Below are positions 35,646 through 43,765 of a DNA stretch of 64,000 bases, piece by piece; within the stretch, counting starts at the first letter, position 1; the number at the start of each line of letters is the position of its first letter. The notes beneath the pieces were generated by a model. The model saw only the letters and a list, made by a program, of their open reading frames with translations. It was not told the origin of the DNA and ran no database searches. The position numbers and the translations under genes were made by a program. The stretch lies in NCBI RefSeq assembly GCF_024171645.1, contig NZ_JALKAC010000006.1, positions 124,001 through 188,000 of the forward strand, in the 5' to 3' direction. Source of the DNA: Flavobacterium sp. HSC-32F16. GTDB taxonomy: Bacteria > Bacteroidota > Bacteroidia > Flavobacteriales > Flavobacteriaceae.

Positions 35646-36713
35646 TTATAGTTCAGTGAGCGAAATACCTCCATTGTTGTTGCTGATGTAGCAAGCTTCA
35701 ACGACTTTCATAGTGTCTAAAACGTCCTGAACGCTTGCCAGTAATTTAGAGTCTGAGCCTTCTTTAAAGCGCATTAAATTTGACATTGTTCCAATGAAAG
35801 CTTCTGGAAACCATGAACCTTCAAGGTCAATTTTTTTCCATTCGTATTGACCGTTTTCATCTTCAATTGCATATTCAAAAATGTCAGGAAGTCCGTCAGG
35901 ATAATTCATTAATAAACCCATTTTGGCTTTGATGGCGCCTTTTGTTCCTTCCCATTTAATGTAACTTTCTTCGTGATTTGGGCCAAAATGATGATCGTGA
36001 TTCGTATTGATCACAACATGTTTATCTTCGCCATAATCTAAAATAATCGTAGAACGGCTCGATGATAATTTTTTAAGCGGATGTTTGGCTGTTTTTGCCA
36101 TCACACTTTTGGGATTTCCCAGAAACGATCGAATGGAATCGATATAGTGAACACTGTGAAAAAGAATTTCCAATCTAGGATGTTCCTTAATCAGCGGAAA
36201 CAATTCCCACGGCGTGTTTACTGTTACTTTAAATTCAAAATCATATAAATCGCCTAGTAAACCTTCACTAATTAAATATCTCGCCGCGCTTACAAAAGGT
36301 GAAAATCGAAGCTGAAAATTGATAGCAGCAACAAGGTTCTTTCTTTCGCAGACTTCTACAATTTCTCTTGCCTGAGCCAAATCATTTCCCATTGGTTTCT
36401 GAATCAAAACGGCTGCTCCGTCAGGCAATTGTTCCAATATTTCGATATATTGATCTGGCAGAACCGTAATATCATAAACCGCATTTGACGGCGCATTTTT
36501 TACAGCTTCCGCAACGTTTTCAAAAACATGTTGAATTTCAAATTCTTTGGCTAAATCGTATGCCTTTGCAATCGTTCTGTTGGTAATGCCAAAAACCGTA
36601 AAGCCAGCCATTTTATAAGCGGGTAAGTGTGCATCTTTTACAATACCGCTTGCGCCGATAATGATAATTGGCTTTTTTGTTTCGGGCAGTAAAGGTTTAT
36701 AGGGAATATTCAT
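35646..36713 (-). CDS. Gfo/Idh/MocA-family oxidoreductase
   Basis: A 355-residue NAD(P)-dependent sugar-type dehydrogenase: N-terminal Rossmann domain with IIIIGASGIVKDAHLPAY, the VLIQKPMGND segment replacing the usual EKP (the catalytic Lys is kept), and a C-terminal alpha/beta domain with HSVHYIDSIRSFLG holding the conserved His region. It probably oxidises a sugar or sugar-acid derivative. It lies 59 bp after the SBP-like gene, in line with the CoA-transferase genes, which points to a carbohydrate-derived CoA substrate. Confidence 0.9.
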   Translation of the reverse strand: MNIPYKPLLPETKKPIIIIGASGIVKDAHLPAYKMAGFTVFGITNRTIAKAYDLAKEFEIQHVFENVAEAVKNAPSNAVYDITVLPDQYIEILEQLPDGAAVLIQKPMGNDLAQAREIVEVCERKNLVAAINFQLRFSPFVSAARYLISEGLLGDLYDFEFKVTVNTPWELFPLIKEHPRLEILFHSVHYIDSIRSFLGNPKSVMAKTAKHPLKKLSSSRSTIILDYGEDKHVVINTNHDHHFGPNHEESYIKWEGTKGAIKAKMGLLMNYPDGLPDIFEYAIEDENGQYEWKKIDLEGSWFPEAFIGTMSNLMRFKEGSDSKLLASVQDVLDTMKVVEACYISNNNGGISLTEL

Positions 36714-36772
36714 TTTGTGCTATTTTAAGTCCAGTTAGCGCCGCAAACTTTGTCAAAGTTGACTACACCTAA

Positions 36773-37999
36773 TCAGTTCGTTAATTTTTCAATATTTTTC
36801 TGTGTTTGTTCTAAAAGTATTTTCGACGGAATATCCGTTTCTATCGCTTTTAACACCATTTGATCTATCAATTCGGCTGCTTTTGGCCAAATTGGTGTTT
36901 GTGGTAAAGTCAAAGCATTTTCATGCAGCATTTCCAGTTTATGATAATAGGGAATGGTTTTATTGATTTCGGCATCATTCCAAGTTGATTTTCGGCATCC
37001 AATTCCACCTTCGGTTGTCAATAATTTATCACTTTCAGCAGTTGTTGCAAATCGTAAAAAATCATAAGCGAGTGCTTTATTTTTACTTCCAATGCCAATT
37101 GTATAAAGCCAATATACATTTAATGAAGCCGTCTTATGTTTTTCATCGTGCGGTAATTCTGTAATATCCACTTGGCCTTTTACTTTCGATTCCTCGATTA
37201 CTTCACACATCGAAGCAAATCCAAACCAGTTAATTGCCATTGCAGCTTGCCCTTCGGCGAAAGCCATTCCAGCTTCAACAGAACCAAAATTCTTTGAACC
37301 CGGATGAACCGTATTTGTATCGTTAACAATTTTTCTGTAATAATCTAAAGCTGCAGCAGCTTCATTATGATTGATGTTTATTTTGTTTTGATGATCTAAA
37401 AGAGAGCCGCCTCGTGTCCATAACTGCAGGCAGAAATCAAAAACCATATTATGACCGTCAGGATAATTGGCAAAAACACAGCCGTATGAATTGCTTTCAG
37501 GTCTATTAAAAAATGTGGCTATTTGGGTGAATTGCTCCCAGTTTTTGGGAGGGAACAATTCGTAACCAAATTGTTTCTTAAAGTTTTCTTTTTCAGTTAA
37601 ATCTTCAAATAAATCTTTTCTGTAAATCAGGCACTCCGGTCCATCATGAAAAGGAAGACCGTAAATACTTCCATTAACCTGCTGTAGGTTTAACAGTGAT
37701 TGATGCCAGCCTTCAGGATAATCCTGTGGTGGATTTTGATCGATAAAAGAAGTTAAATCCAGAACTGCTTTTTCATTCGCAGCATCAAAAATCCAATCGG
37801 TATTTAAGTGCGCAATATCCCATTTTCCGGTTTTTAAACCTTTATTGGTAATGGTTTCTTCATATAGATCGTGCAATTCCATAGAAACCATTTCAACCTC
37901 AATCTGAATATTGTTTCTCAGACAAAAGCCATCCCAAAGTTTTTGCAGTGTACTTTCAAAAGGAGAAAATTTTCTAACAGCGATTCTAAATTTTTCCAT
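36773..37999 (-). CDS. Family-1 solute-binding-protein-like protein without signal peptide
   Basis: A 408-residue protein with the layout of ABC sugar-binding proteins: LDLTSFIDQNPPQDYPEGW, GSIYGLPFHDGPECLIYRKDLF, AGMAFAEGQAAMAINWFG, and a C-terminal KALAYDFLRFATTAESDKLLTTEGGIGCRKSTW. However it starts directly with MEKFRIAVRKFSPF; there is no signal peptide, no lipobox and no permease or ABC ATPase nearby, so it should stay in the cytoplasm. It begins 2 bp after CoA-transferase 2, indicating translational coupling. A sugar-acid chaperone, sensor or enzyme role is possible, but unproven. Confidence 0.85.
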   Translation of the reverse strand: MEKFRIAVRKFSPFESTLQKLWDGFCLRNNIQIEVEMVSMELHDLYEETITNKGLKTGKWDIAHLNTDWIFDAANEKAVLDLTSFIDQNPPQDYPEGWHQSLLNLQQVNGSIYGLPFHDGPECLIYRKDLFEDLTEKENFKKQFGYELFPPKNWEQFTQIATFFNRPESNSYGCVFANYPDGHNMVFDFCLQLWTRGGSLLDHQNKININHNEAAAALDYYRKIVNDTNTVHPGSKNFGSVEAGMAFAEGQAAMAINWFGFASMCEVIEESKVKGQVDITELPHDEKHKTASLNVYWLYTIGIGSKNKALAYDFLRFATTAESDKLLTTEGGIGCRKSTWNDAEINKTIPYYHKLEMLHENALTLPQTPIWPKAAELIDQMVLKAIETDIPSKILLEQTQKNIEKLTN

Positions 38000-38001
38000 A
38001 T

Positions 38002-39138
38002 CTATGCTATAAATTCTTTTATAATTCGCTCGTTATCTTGTCCTAATTTTGGAGAACCTTTACCAGATGTAAAATTTTCGCCGTCAATTTTTATAGGACA
38101 TCTTGTAGTTTTATAGGAGTAACCGTCGAGCATTTCAACTTGCTGTGTAAACTCCAAAACTTTAAAACCATCTTCTCTAAAAAGCTGTTCATAGTTTAAA
38201 ACTCCCGCACACCAAATATCTGCCGGTTCTAAAATATCCAGCCAAAACTGCGTTTCCTGTGTCAATAGGTGAGAAGCCAGAATATTTTTTATTTCATCTC
38301 TAAGCGTAAATTTATTCTCCGGAAATTGCAATAATTCATCGCATTTAAGCAGTGAAGCCAAAACTGGAATAGATCCCATTGCCAAAGCCAGATAACCATT
38401 TTTAGTTTGATAAATTCCGTATGGCGCGCCTAAATAAGCGTGTGCATTATTGGTTTTAGTTCTAACGGGTAATTCACCGCCATCATTAAAGAATGTCGTA
38501 ATCGTTTCAAACTGAAAATCAAAAGCAGATTCCAGCATACTTACCTGAACCGTTCCGCCCATATTTTGTGTTGCTTTTCGATATAAAGCGGCTAAAATTC
38601 CTTGTGCTAAATGCGCACCCGCAAGCATATCTACAATCGACAATCCCATTGGTACGGGACCATCTTCCTGATTACCGCTCAGCCAAGTCAGAGCAGTTAA
38701 TGATTGTAATAATAAATCCTGTCCCGGTAAATTTTTAAGTTCAGGATGATTTCCAAAACCTGAAATCGAAGCATAAACGACAGTTGGATTTATCGCTTTT
38801 ACATCATCATAACTTAAACCAATGCGCTCCATAACTCCTGGCCTGAAATTATGCATGACAACATCGGCTTTTGCCAATAATTTTTTTAATTTTTGAAGTT
38901 CTTCCGGTTGTTTAAAATCAATGGCAAACGATTCTTTATTTCTGTTTATGGTATGAAAAACAGACGATTCGCCGTTCATGATTAAGTCAGAAGTATATAA
39001 GGTTCTGCAAATATCGCCAGTTCCCGGTTTTTCAATTTTTATAACGCGCGCTCCCATATCGGCCAACCGAAGACTGGCCGACGGACCCGAAAGAAACTGA
39101 CTAAAATCTACTATTAAATAATCTTCTAAAGGTTTCAT
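38002..39138 (-). CDS. CaiB/BaiF family (class III) CoA-transferase, copy 2
   Basis: A 378-residue class III CoA-transferase. DFSQFLSGPSASLRLADMGARVIKIE is the N-terminal family signature, ADVVMHNFRPGVMERIGLSY follows, and Asp 170 in SIVDMLAGAH aligns with the catalytic nucleophile of formyl-CoA transferase (Asp 169, from memory). These enzymes move CoA between carboxylic acids. It closely resembles the copy encoded upstream (39191-40333) through its whole length, so they are tandem duplicates that may form a heteromer or act on different acids. Confidence 0.92.
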   Translation of the reverse strand: MKPLEDYLIVDFSQFLSGPSASLRLADMGARVIKIEKPGTGDICRTLYTSDLIMNGESSVFHTINRNKESFAIDFKQPEELQKLKKLLAKADVVMHNFRPGVMERIGLSYDDVKAINPTVVYASISGFGNHPELKNLPGQDLLLQSLTALTWLSGNQEDGPVPMGLSIVDMLAGAHLAQGILAALYRKATQNMGGTVQVSMLESAFDFQFETITTFFNDGGELPVRTKTNNAHAYLGAPYGIYQTKNGYLALAMGSIPVLASLLKCDELLQFPENKFTLRDEIKNILASHLLTQETQFWLDILEPADIWCAGVLNYEQLFREDGFKVLEFTQQVEMLDGYSYKTTRCPIKIDGENFTSGKGSPKLGQDNERIIKEFIA

Positions 39139-39190
39139 TTTTTTGTTTATTCGTTGAATCGTTTATTTGTTTAATCGTTACTTAATACGA

Positions 39191-40333
39191 TCAGCGAATA
39201 AATTCTTCTTGTATTGCTAAATTATCTTCGCCCACTTTTGGAGCTGCTTTTGAGCTGCTTAAAATTTTACCGTCTAGTTGAATCGGGCTTCGGGTTGTAA
39301 CCAAAGTTTCTCCGTCTGAATTTTTTACGGTTTGTTTTAAGTTTAATTCCTTTACAAATGGCTGTTGGTCTAAAGTTTCATAATTCAAAACTTTTCCTGC
39401 CCAAATGCCTTGTTTTTGAAGCAATTCTAACCAATAATCTGCTTTTTGTTCAGCTAATTTATTGGCTAAAAGAATTCTGATTTCGTCTCTTTTTTCAAAC
39501 CAAAGAGGTTTAGCAGCATATTGATTTAAATCGACTCCAAGCGTATTTCCTATAAAAAGTAAATCACCCATTGCAAGCGAAATATAATCGTCTTGTGTTT
39601 TGTAAACGCCGTAAGGCGCACTTAAAAAAGCGTGTGCACTTCCTTTAATATCGCCTCTTTCCGGCTGTTGTCCGCCATCGTTTACGAAAGAAGTAATGGC
39701 TTCAAACTGAACATCCAAAATAGATTCCAGTAAACTAACTTCAACCAAAACACCTTTTCCGGTTTTGGCTCTTTTCAATAATGCTGCTAAAATTCCCTGT
39801 ACGAAATGATTACCGCACATTAAATCGGCGACAGCCAGACCAAACGGAACTGGTCCCTGACTTTTTCGTCCGCTAAGCCAGCTTAAACCCGAAAGAGACT
39901 GCAAAAGCAAATCCTGTCCCGGTTTTTTTGCCCAAGGACCTTTATCACCGTAACCTGTTATCGTTCCGTATATTATCTTCGGGTTTATGGTAAGCGTTGT
40001 AGTATAATCCAATCCGATTTTTTTCATCACGCCCGGTCTGAAATTATGTGTCATAATATCAGCCTTTTCGATTAGTTTTTTAATTAAAACCAAATCGTCA
40101 GGATTTTTTAAATCGGCTGCAAAAGATTCTTTATTTCTGTTAATCGTATGAAACAAAAGACTGCTGTCATCAACAAAAAGATCTTTAATGCTTAATTGTC
40201 GGCAGGCTTCGCCTTTTACGGGACGTTCGATTTTTATCACTCTCGCACCTAAATCGGCTAACTTTAATCCGGCAGAAGGACCCGCCAAAAACTGGCAGAA
40301 CTCTAATACAATTAATCCTTCTAATGGTTTCAT
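39191..40333 (-). CDS. CaiB/BaiF family (class III) CoA-transferase, copy 1
   Basis: A 380-residue class III CoA-transferase with EFCQFLAGPSAGLKLADLGARVIKIERP, ADIMTHNFRPGVMKKIGLDY and PGQDLLLQSLSGLSWLSG. Asp 170 (AVADLMCGNH) is the expected nucleophile. Its ATG overlaps the stop of the SBP-like gene upstream by 4 bp (ATGA), so translation is coupled. Copy 2 follows after 52 bp. Two full-length paralogues side by side, both with intact catalytic Asp, suggest a hetero-oligomer or two successive activations. Confidence 0.92.
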   Translation of the reverse strand: MKPLEGLIVLEFCQFLAGPSAGLKLADLGARVIKIERPVKGEACRQLSIKDLFVDDSSLLFHTINRNKESFAADLKNPDDLVLIKKLIEKADIMTHNFRPGVMKKIGLDYTTTLTINPKIIYGTITGYGDKGPWAKKPGQDLLLQSLSGLSWLSGRKSQGPVPFGLAVADLMCGNHFVQGILAALLKRAKTGKGVLVEVSLLESILDVQFEAITSFVNDGGQQPERGDIKGSAHAFLSAPYGVYKTQDDYISLAMGDLLFIGNTLGVDLNQYAAKPLWFEKRDEIRILLANKLAEQKADYWLELLQKQGIWAGKVLNYETLDQQPFVKELNLKQTVKNSDGETLVTTRSPIQLDGKILSSSKAAPKVGEDNLAIQEEFIR

Positions 40334-41478
40334 GAATTTTGCAGTTTTAAGGATTTAGCATAAAGTGCATTCAATGCATCTAAAACCAGTTCTTCGTCAC
40401 CGCCATTCATTAAATAATCACGAACTACATCGCCCGCATGATCCTGAAAATACATGTGTCCGGAATATCTTGGTCGTAGAAAAGCTCTTTCTAAAGCGGG
40501 TAAAGTATTTTTAAAATAATTGTTGGTTATAGAATTGATTCGGTCATTTTTCCAGGCTTGTAAATGTCCCGGCTGGCCTCCGTTATCGGCAAAAATATTC
40601 TGCTGTACCTGAGACGAACCCGTAAATTCAGCATAACGAATCGCTTCGGGAATATGCTTGCTGAATGAAGAAACTGCTAATCCTGTTCCGCCAAGAGAAC
40701 TTATCATAGGCGCATTATTCAGTTTAACCAAATCATAAAAATGAAGCAGATTTTTGCTGTATCCGGCTCTTGAATAATTAGAATATCCGTAAGCAAAAGG
40801 GCAGTAGGCAATTTCATCTGAATTGACCATCGCTTCGTAAACCTGAATAGGATTTCGGTTAAAGTTAGCCGGATCAATTAATTGTGCTAATTCACGAAAC
40901 ATCTGCAAAGCTTTTTTTCCTGTTTCTACAGAAATAACTTTTTCTTCAGACTGAAACGGTGCTTCGCTTAAACTGCAGCAAAACATATAAAAACTCATTA
41001 AAACATCAACCGGAATTCCGGCAAATGCAACCAGTCCTTTTTTGGCTAAAGCCAATAAATCGTCATATGTCTGAGGCACTTCAAGTCCCTTTTTTTCTAA
41101 AATATCCAAACGTGCTGCAGCAACCGGAGTAGCGGCATCTATTGGCAAAGCCCATAATTTATTGCTAAAAACATAACTCCCGTATGATTTACCAACGGTA
41201 TTTATTTCCTGATCTTTAATATAATCGGCAGGCAGATAATCAGAAAGTGGGAGGATAGCATTTGTATGTGCTCCAAAACCTGTCCACGGATGATCGATAA
41301 CCAATAAATCAAATCGTTTTGCTAAATCTTCGATAGAAGCATCTGCAAATTCTTGTAAACTTCTTTTCTCCCAGGTAATTTCGATATCCGGATTTAACTC
41401 GGTAAAGCGTTGTGCCGTTGCAACCATAGGTAATAAACCTCTTGTATGATTCCACGTTATGCCTTTTAATACTGCCAT
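40330..41478 (-). CDS. Second solute-binding-protein-like protein without signal peptide
   Basis: A 382-residue protein of the extracellular solute-binding fold: AVLKGITWNHTRGLLPMVATAQRFTEL, IDHPWTGFGAHTNAILPLSDYLP, LWALPIDAATPVAAAR, CPFAYGYSNYSRAGY and a C-terminal ALERAFLRPRY-type end. It begins MAVLKGITWNHTRG with no signal peptide or lipobox, so it is predicted to be cytoplasmic. It is the first gene of the CoA-transferase operon and has a good promoter (41529-41558). It is only distantly similar to the other SBP-like protein at 36773. Function unknown. Confidence 0.85.
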   Translation of the reverse strand: MAVLKGITWNHTRGLLPMVATAQRFTELNPDIEITWEKRSLQEFADASIEDLAKRFDLLVIDHPWTGFGAHTNAILPLSDYLPADYIKDQEINTVGKSYGSYVFSNKLWALPIDAATPVAAARLDILEKKGLEVPQTYDDLLALAKKGLVAFAGIPVDVLMSFYMFCCSLSEAPFQSEEKVISVETGKKALQMFRELAQLIDPANFNRNPIQVYEAMVNSDEIAYCPFAYGYSNYSRAGYSKNLLHFYDLVKLNNAPMISSLGGTGLAVSSFSKHIPEAIRYAEFTGSSQVQQNIFADNGGQPGHLQAWKNDRINSITNNYFKNTLPALERAFLRPRYSGHMYFQDHAGDVVRDYLMNGGDEELVLDALNALYAKSLKLQNS

Positions 41479-41528
41479 TTTTCTTGAATTATGTATTTGG
41501 AAAATAATAAATGTAAAAAATACAATTA

Positions 41529-41558
41529 CAAAATTATAAATAAGATTGAATTGAGCAA
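41529..41558 (-). promoter_or_regulatory. Bacteroidota promoter of the SBP/CoA-transferase operon
   Basis: On the minus strand: TTG at 41558-41556, a 19-bp spacer, and the -7 box TAATTTTG at 41536-41529. This fits TTG-N19-TANNTTTG very well and lies 51 bp upstream of the ATG at 41478. It is the best full promoter match noticed in the window. Confidence 0.72.
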
Positions 41559-41701
41559 GAAAATGTAACTTTTTACATTGATTTTTTTGATAAAACTTTT
41601 AAAGTAGGCTAGTTTTTTTACAAAGCGAATAAAAAATGTTATAATTTATTAAAGAATGATCATTTTATTATATTAGTATAAAAATAAAATGCAAATATTG
41701 T

Positions 41702-41719
41702 TTTAATCGATTACATTTG
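41702..41719 (+). promoter_or_regulatory. LacI-type operator overlapping a -7 box (SDR-FAH operon)
   Basis: TTTAATCGATTACA (41702-41715) differs by one base from the perfect palindrome TGTAATCGATTACA at 49808-49821. The -7 box TACATTTG (41712-41719) overlaps its right arm, giving a 5' leader of roughly 77 nt before the ATG at 41803. No good -33 TTG at standard spacing. The overlap suggests a repressor shared with the GH28-PL10 unit. Confidence 0.62.
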
Positions 41720-41802
41720 TAATTGTGCTTTTTACATTTATTATTTGCATGAAGATGTGGAAGCCTTAAATTTGAATTCTATAATACTAAATACCATTTA
41801 AA

Positions 41803-42567
41803 ATGTTTTCATTACAAAATAAAAAAGCAGTCATAACAGGAGGCGGAAGCGGAATTGGAAGAGCAATTGCTGCCTTGTTTGCCAAACAGGGAGCAGAAGT
41901 TCATATTATTGATTTATCTATTGAAAGTGCACAGGATGCTGTTGACGAAATTAAAAATGCTGGAGGAAATGTGTTTTCGTATGCGTGTAATGTTTCCAGT
42001 CAGGCTGATGTTAAAGCGACTTTTGAAAAAATTGGAAATATCAATATCTTAATAAATAATGCCGGAATTGCGAATGTTGGAAAAGTTGACACAACTTCTG
42101 AAGCTGATTTTGACCGTGTAATGGATGTAAACGTAAAAGGTGTTTACAACTGTTTGTTTGCAGCGATCCCACAGTTCCGACTTTCAAATGGCGGTGTGAT
42201 TTTAAACATGGCCTCAATTGCGGCGTGGGTGGGAATCTCAGACCGATTTGCTTATTCAACTGCAAAAGGAGCTGTAATGGCGATGACTTTATCTGTAGCC
42301 AGAGATTATTTAAGTGAAAATATCAGATGTAATTCTATTTCTCCGGCAAGGGTTCATACGCCTTTTGTTGACGGATTTATCTCTAAAAATTACGCTGGAA
42401 AAGAAGAAGAAATGTTCGAGAAATTGTCTAAATCACAGCCAATTGGCCGTATGGGAAAACCGGACGAAATTGCCGCTCTGGCTTTGTACTTATGCAGCGA
42501 AGAAGCAGGATTCATCACCGGATGCGATTACCCAATCGACGGAGGATTTATTAAACTGAATAATTAA
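41803..42567 (+). CDS. SDR dehydrogenase, likely 2-keto-3-deoxy-L-fuconate/rhamnonate 4-dehydrogenase
   Basis: A 254-residue classical SDR: cofactor motif GGGSGIGRA (13-21), Asp 37 favouring NAD+, NNAG (around 86), catalytic Ser in NMASIA and YSTAK (Tyr/Lys), and PIDGGF near the end. It resembles the group oxidising 2-keto-3-deoxy-6-deoxyaldonates to 2,4-diketo acids. The next gene is an FAH-fold hydrolase of the type that cleaves those products to pyruvate and L-lactate, which supports the assignment. Substrate choice between the fucose and rhamnose series is not decided. Confidence 0.82.
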   Translation: MFSLQNKKAVITGGGSGIGRAIAALFAKQGAEVHIIDLSIESAQDAVDEIKNAGGNVFSYACNVSSQADVKATFEKIGNINILINNAGIANVGKVDTTSEADFDRVMDVNVKGVYNCLFAAIPQFRLSNGGVILNMASIAAWVGISDRFAYSTAKGAVMAMTLSVARDYLSENIRCNSISPARVHTPFVDGFISKNYAGKEEEMFEKLSKSQPIGRMGKPDEIAALALYLCSEEAGFITGCDYPIDGGFIKLNN

Positions 42568-42570
42568 TTG

Positions 42571-42715
42571 AAGGTTCTGAGGTTCTAAGATTCTAAGGTA
42601 CTAAGGCTTTTTAGCATCTTAGAATTTTACGATTCGTTTTACCTGACAGGTTTTTAAAACCTGTCAGGTATAAACAGGAAAACCTCAGAACCTTAGAACC
42701 TCAGTACCTTAGTAA
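42571..42715. repeat. Nested palindromes between SDR and FAH genes
   Basis: Outer flanks are GGTTCTGAGGTTCTAAG-type modules (42571-42606) and their inverse CTCAGAACCTTAGAACCTC (from 42684). Inside is a second perfect palindrome, ACCTGACAGGTTTT (42641-42654) with AAAACCTGTCAGGT (42656-42669). It looks as if one repeat family inserted into the loop of another. Confidence 0.75.
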
Positions 42716-42735
42716 CTTTTAAAAAAATATATACA

Positions 42736-43590
42736 ATGAAATTAATACGTTTTGGAGAAATCGGAAAAGAAAAACCAGGAGTTTTAATTAATGAAAAAAG
42801 ATATGATGTTTCTTCTATCGTTTCAGACTTCAACGAAAGCTTTTTTGAAGAAAATGGTTTAGAAAAATTACAAAAAGCATTAGAAAGCAATCCTTCTTTG
42901 CCAGAAGTTGATGCGAGTGTACGTTTGGGATCTCCGGTTGCGAGACCTTCAAAAATAATCTGTATCGGATTAAACTATGTGGATCACTGCAAAGAAACAG
43001 GCGCTCCAATTCCAACAGAACCAATCATCTTTTTTAAATCAACAACTTCTTTATGCGGTCCGGATGATGATGTAATTATTCCAAAAAACAGTGTAAAAAC
43101 CGACTGGGAAGTGGAATTAGCATTTGTAGTAGGCAAAAAAGCAAGTTATGTTGAAGAAGCAGAAGCTTTGGACTACGTTGCAGGTTATGCATTATTGAAT
43201 GATTACAGCGAAAGAGAATTTCAAATTGAGCGCGGCGGACAATGGGCAAAAGGAAAAGGCTGTGATACATTTGCGCCTCTTGGACCATTTTTGGCAACGA
43301 AAGATGAAGTAAAAGATGTTGATAATTTATCGATGTGGCTGAGCGTAAACGGTAAAAAATACCAAGACAGCAATACGTTGAATCTGGTTTTCAAAATTCC
43401 CTATTTAGTACATTATTTAAGTCAGTTTATGACTTTGCTTCCTGGCGATATCATTAGTACAGGAACGCCTCCGGGAGTTGGTTTGGGTATTAAACCAGAT
43501 CCAATTTACTTAAAAGCGGGCGATGTTGTTGAACTTGGAATTGAAGGTTTAGGTACAAGCAAGCAGACTGCAGTCGCATATAAAAAGTAA
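42736..43590 (+). CDS. FAH-family hydrolase, likely 2,4-diketo-3-deoxy-L-fuconate/rhamnonate hydrolase
   Basis: A 284-residue fumarylacetoacetate-hydrolase-fold enzyme. The core starts at IICIGLNYVDHCKETG (His near residue 83), then PIIFFKSTTSLCGPDD, a metal-binding DWEVELAFVVGK (Glu residues), LNDYSEREFQ, KGCDTFAPLGPFL, and STGTPPGVGLGIKP. In the non-phosphorylative 6-deoxysugar route this family splits the 2,4-diketo acid into pyruvate and L-lactate. Preceded by the matching SDR and followed by a dehydrogenase/lactonase group. Confidence 0.85.
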   Translation: MKLIRFGEIGKEKPGVLINEKRYDVSSIVSDFNESFFEENGLEKLQKALESNPSLPEVDASVRLGSPVARPSKIICIGLNYVDHCKETGAPIPTEPIIFFKSTTSLCGPDDDVIIPKNSVKTDWEVELAFVVGKKASYVEEAEALDYVAGYALLNDYSEREFQIERGGQWAKGKGCDTFAPLGPFLATKDEVKDVDNLSMWLSVNGKKYQDSNTLNLVFKIPYLVHYLSQFMTLLPGDIISTGTPPGVGLGIKPDPIYLKAGDVVELGIEGLGTSKQTAVAYKK

Positions 43591-43613
43591 TTATTTACTC
43601 GTTGAGCATAATT

Positions 43614-43717
43614 ATTTAAACATATAGAAACATAGATATTCTATACGTAAAATGATCTATCATTTATTTTAGTATTCTTCTATAAAAAGGAAAAATCTAT
43701 GTTTCTATGTGTTAAAT
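43614..43717. repeat. Long-range inverted repeat, family TTTAAACACATAGAAACATAG
   Basis: Left arm ATTTAAACATATAGAAACATAG (43614-43635) and its inverse (43695-43717), about 60 bp apart. It is a relative of 4894-5033. No gene lies in the 43591-43765 spacer. Confidence 0.72.
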
Positions 43718-43765
43718 AAAATTTTCACGAATTCTGTTCTACGGGTAGTTTAAAAAAAATTGGAG

